Below are positions 6,970 to 7,202 of a stretch of DNA of 7,202 bases, piece after piece. Position 1 is the first letter of the stretch, and each line of letters starts with the position of its first letter. The translations under genes and the position numbers were made by a program. Source of the DNA: Spirochaeta sp. (lineage in GTDB: Bacteria; Spirochaetota; Spirochaetia; Spirochaetales_E; Spirochaetaceae_B); the NCBI GenBank assembly GCA_030590585.1, contig JAUUYD010000117.1, forward strand, positions 1 to 7,202, in the 5' to 3' direction. A model generated the notes under the pieces. The model saw only the letters and a list, made by a program, of their open reading frames with translations. It did not search any database and had not been told where the DNA came from.

Positions 6970-7202
6970 AAAACAAAAAACATGGAATCACCTTGAAATA
7001 TTCAATGTTGCTTATCGGGAATACTGGCACTGGCCGTCCTGTTATTAACAGCCGGATGTGAAGCCGGAATGACCGGGGATGCCCGGCTTATGGCCTTCAA
7101 GGCCGACGCGATGGCCGGAAAAAACCTCAGAGGACATTTCGAGGGGCATGTAAACGCCGATACATTTGATACCAACACATTAACTGATATCTTTGATCCA
7201 AC
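6966..7202 (+). CDS. lipoprotein, 5' part only, with apparent one-base frameshift
   Basis: From the ATG at 6966 the frame encodes MKNKKHGITLKYSMLLIG and then meets a stop at 7059-7061 after 31 codons. Another frame reads ILALAVLLLTAGCEAG from 7021 and stays open to the window end, but has a stop at 6994-6996 and no usable start after it. Removing one G from GGG 7017-7019 joins the two into one normal lipoprotein: positive N-terminus, long hydrophobic core, and lipobox LTAGC with the cysteine codon at 7057-7059. The mature part seen so far (about 48 residues, Ala/Gly/Asp-rich, then a Thr/Asp-rich stretch) matches no family I know. The break may be a sequencing error, a real inactivating mutation or, least likely, programmed frameshifting. 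The 3' end lies outside the window. Confidence 0.7.

Noticed and set aside
6966..7061. A genuine 31-residue small protein starting at 6966
   Set aside because: Its N-terminal half is a typical start of a signal peptide and the continuing hydrophobic core and lipobox lie one base out of frame, so a broken lipoprotein start is the simpler reading.

Overview
The window looks like one stretch of a free-living, probably marine or anaerobic, bacterial chromosome of middling GC content. A spirochaete is my best guess. It rests on the style of the FecR-domain protein with flanking lipoproteins and the relaxed lipobox, and it is inference only. No rRNA, tRNA, CRISPR array, insertion sequence or phage gene was seen.

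Layout: positions 1-589 carry no convincing gene. They hold a GC-rich element (about 38-120) that folds on paper as a complete cloverleaf: a closing stem around three perfect hairpins. About 450 bases of AT-richer sequence follow, containing a weak promoter candidate and a good Shine-Dalgarno site for the first gene. From 590 to the end all eight genes lie on the + strand with gaps of 9-46 bases or an overlap, and no terminator was seen between them, so they could be read as one or two long transcripts.

Region 590-2821 is a thiol/sulfur redox group: an exported MsrA-MsrB methionine sulfoxide reductase fusion, a thioredoxin-type arsenate reductase (ArsC) without any other arsenic gene, and a short TtcA-like PP-loop enzyme that probably thiolates tRNA. 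Region 2831-4129 is the ribosome-associated GTPase HflX. Region 4160-7202 is envelope-related: a membrane-anchored M23 peptidase of the MepM/Csd3 type, a small lipoprotein, an exported FecR-domain protein with a long helical tail, and the start of another lipoprotein.

The last gene shows an apparent one-base frameshift in a GGG run (7017-7019). It separates a well-placed start (strong Shine-Dalgarno site, ATGA overlap with the previous gene) from a clear lipobox. Most of the window is conventional. The points most worth a second look are the cloverleaf element, the frameshift, the FecR/lipoprotein group of unknown function, and the cysteine patterns of the MsrAB and TtcA-like proteins.
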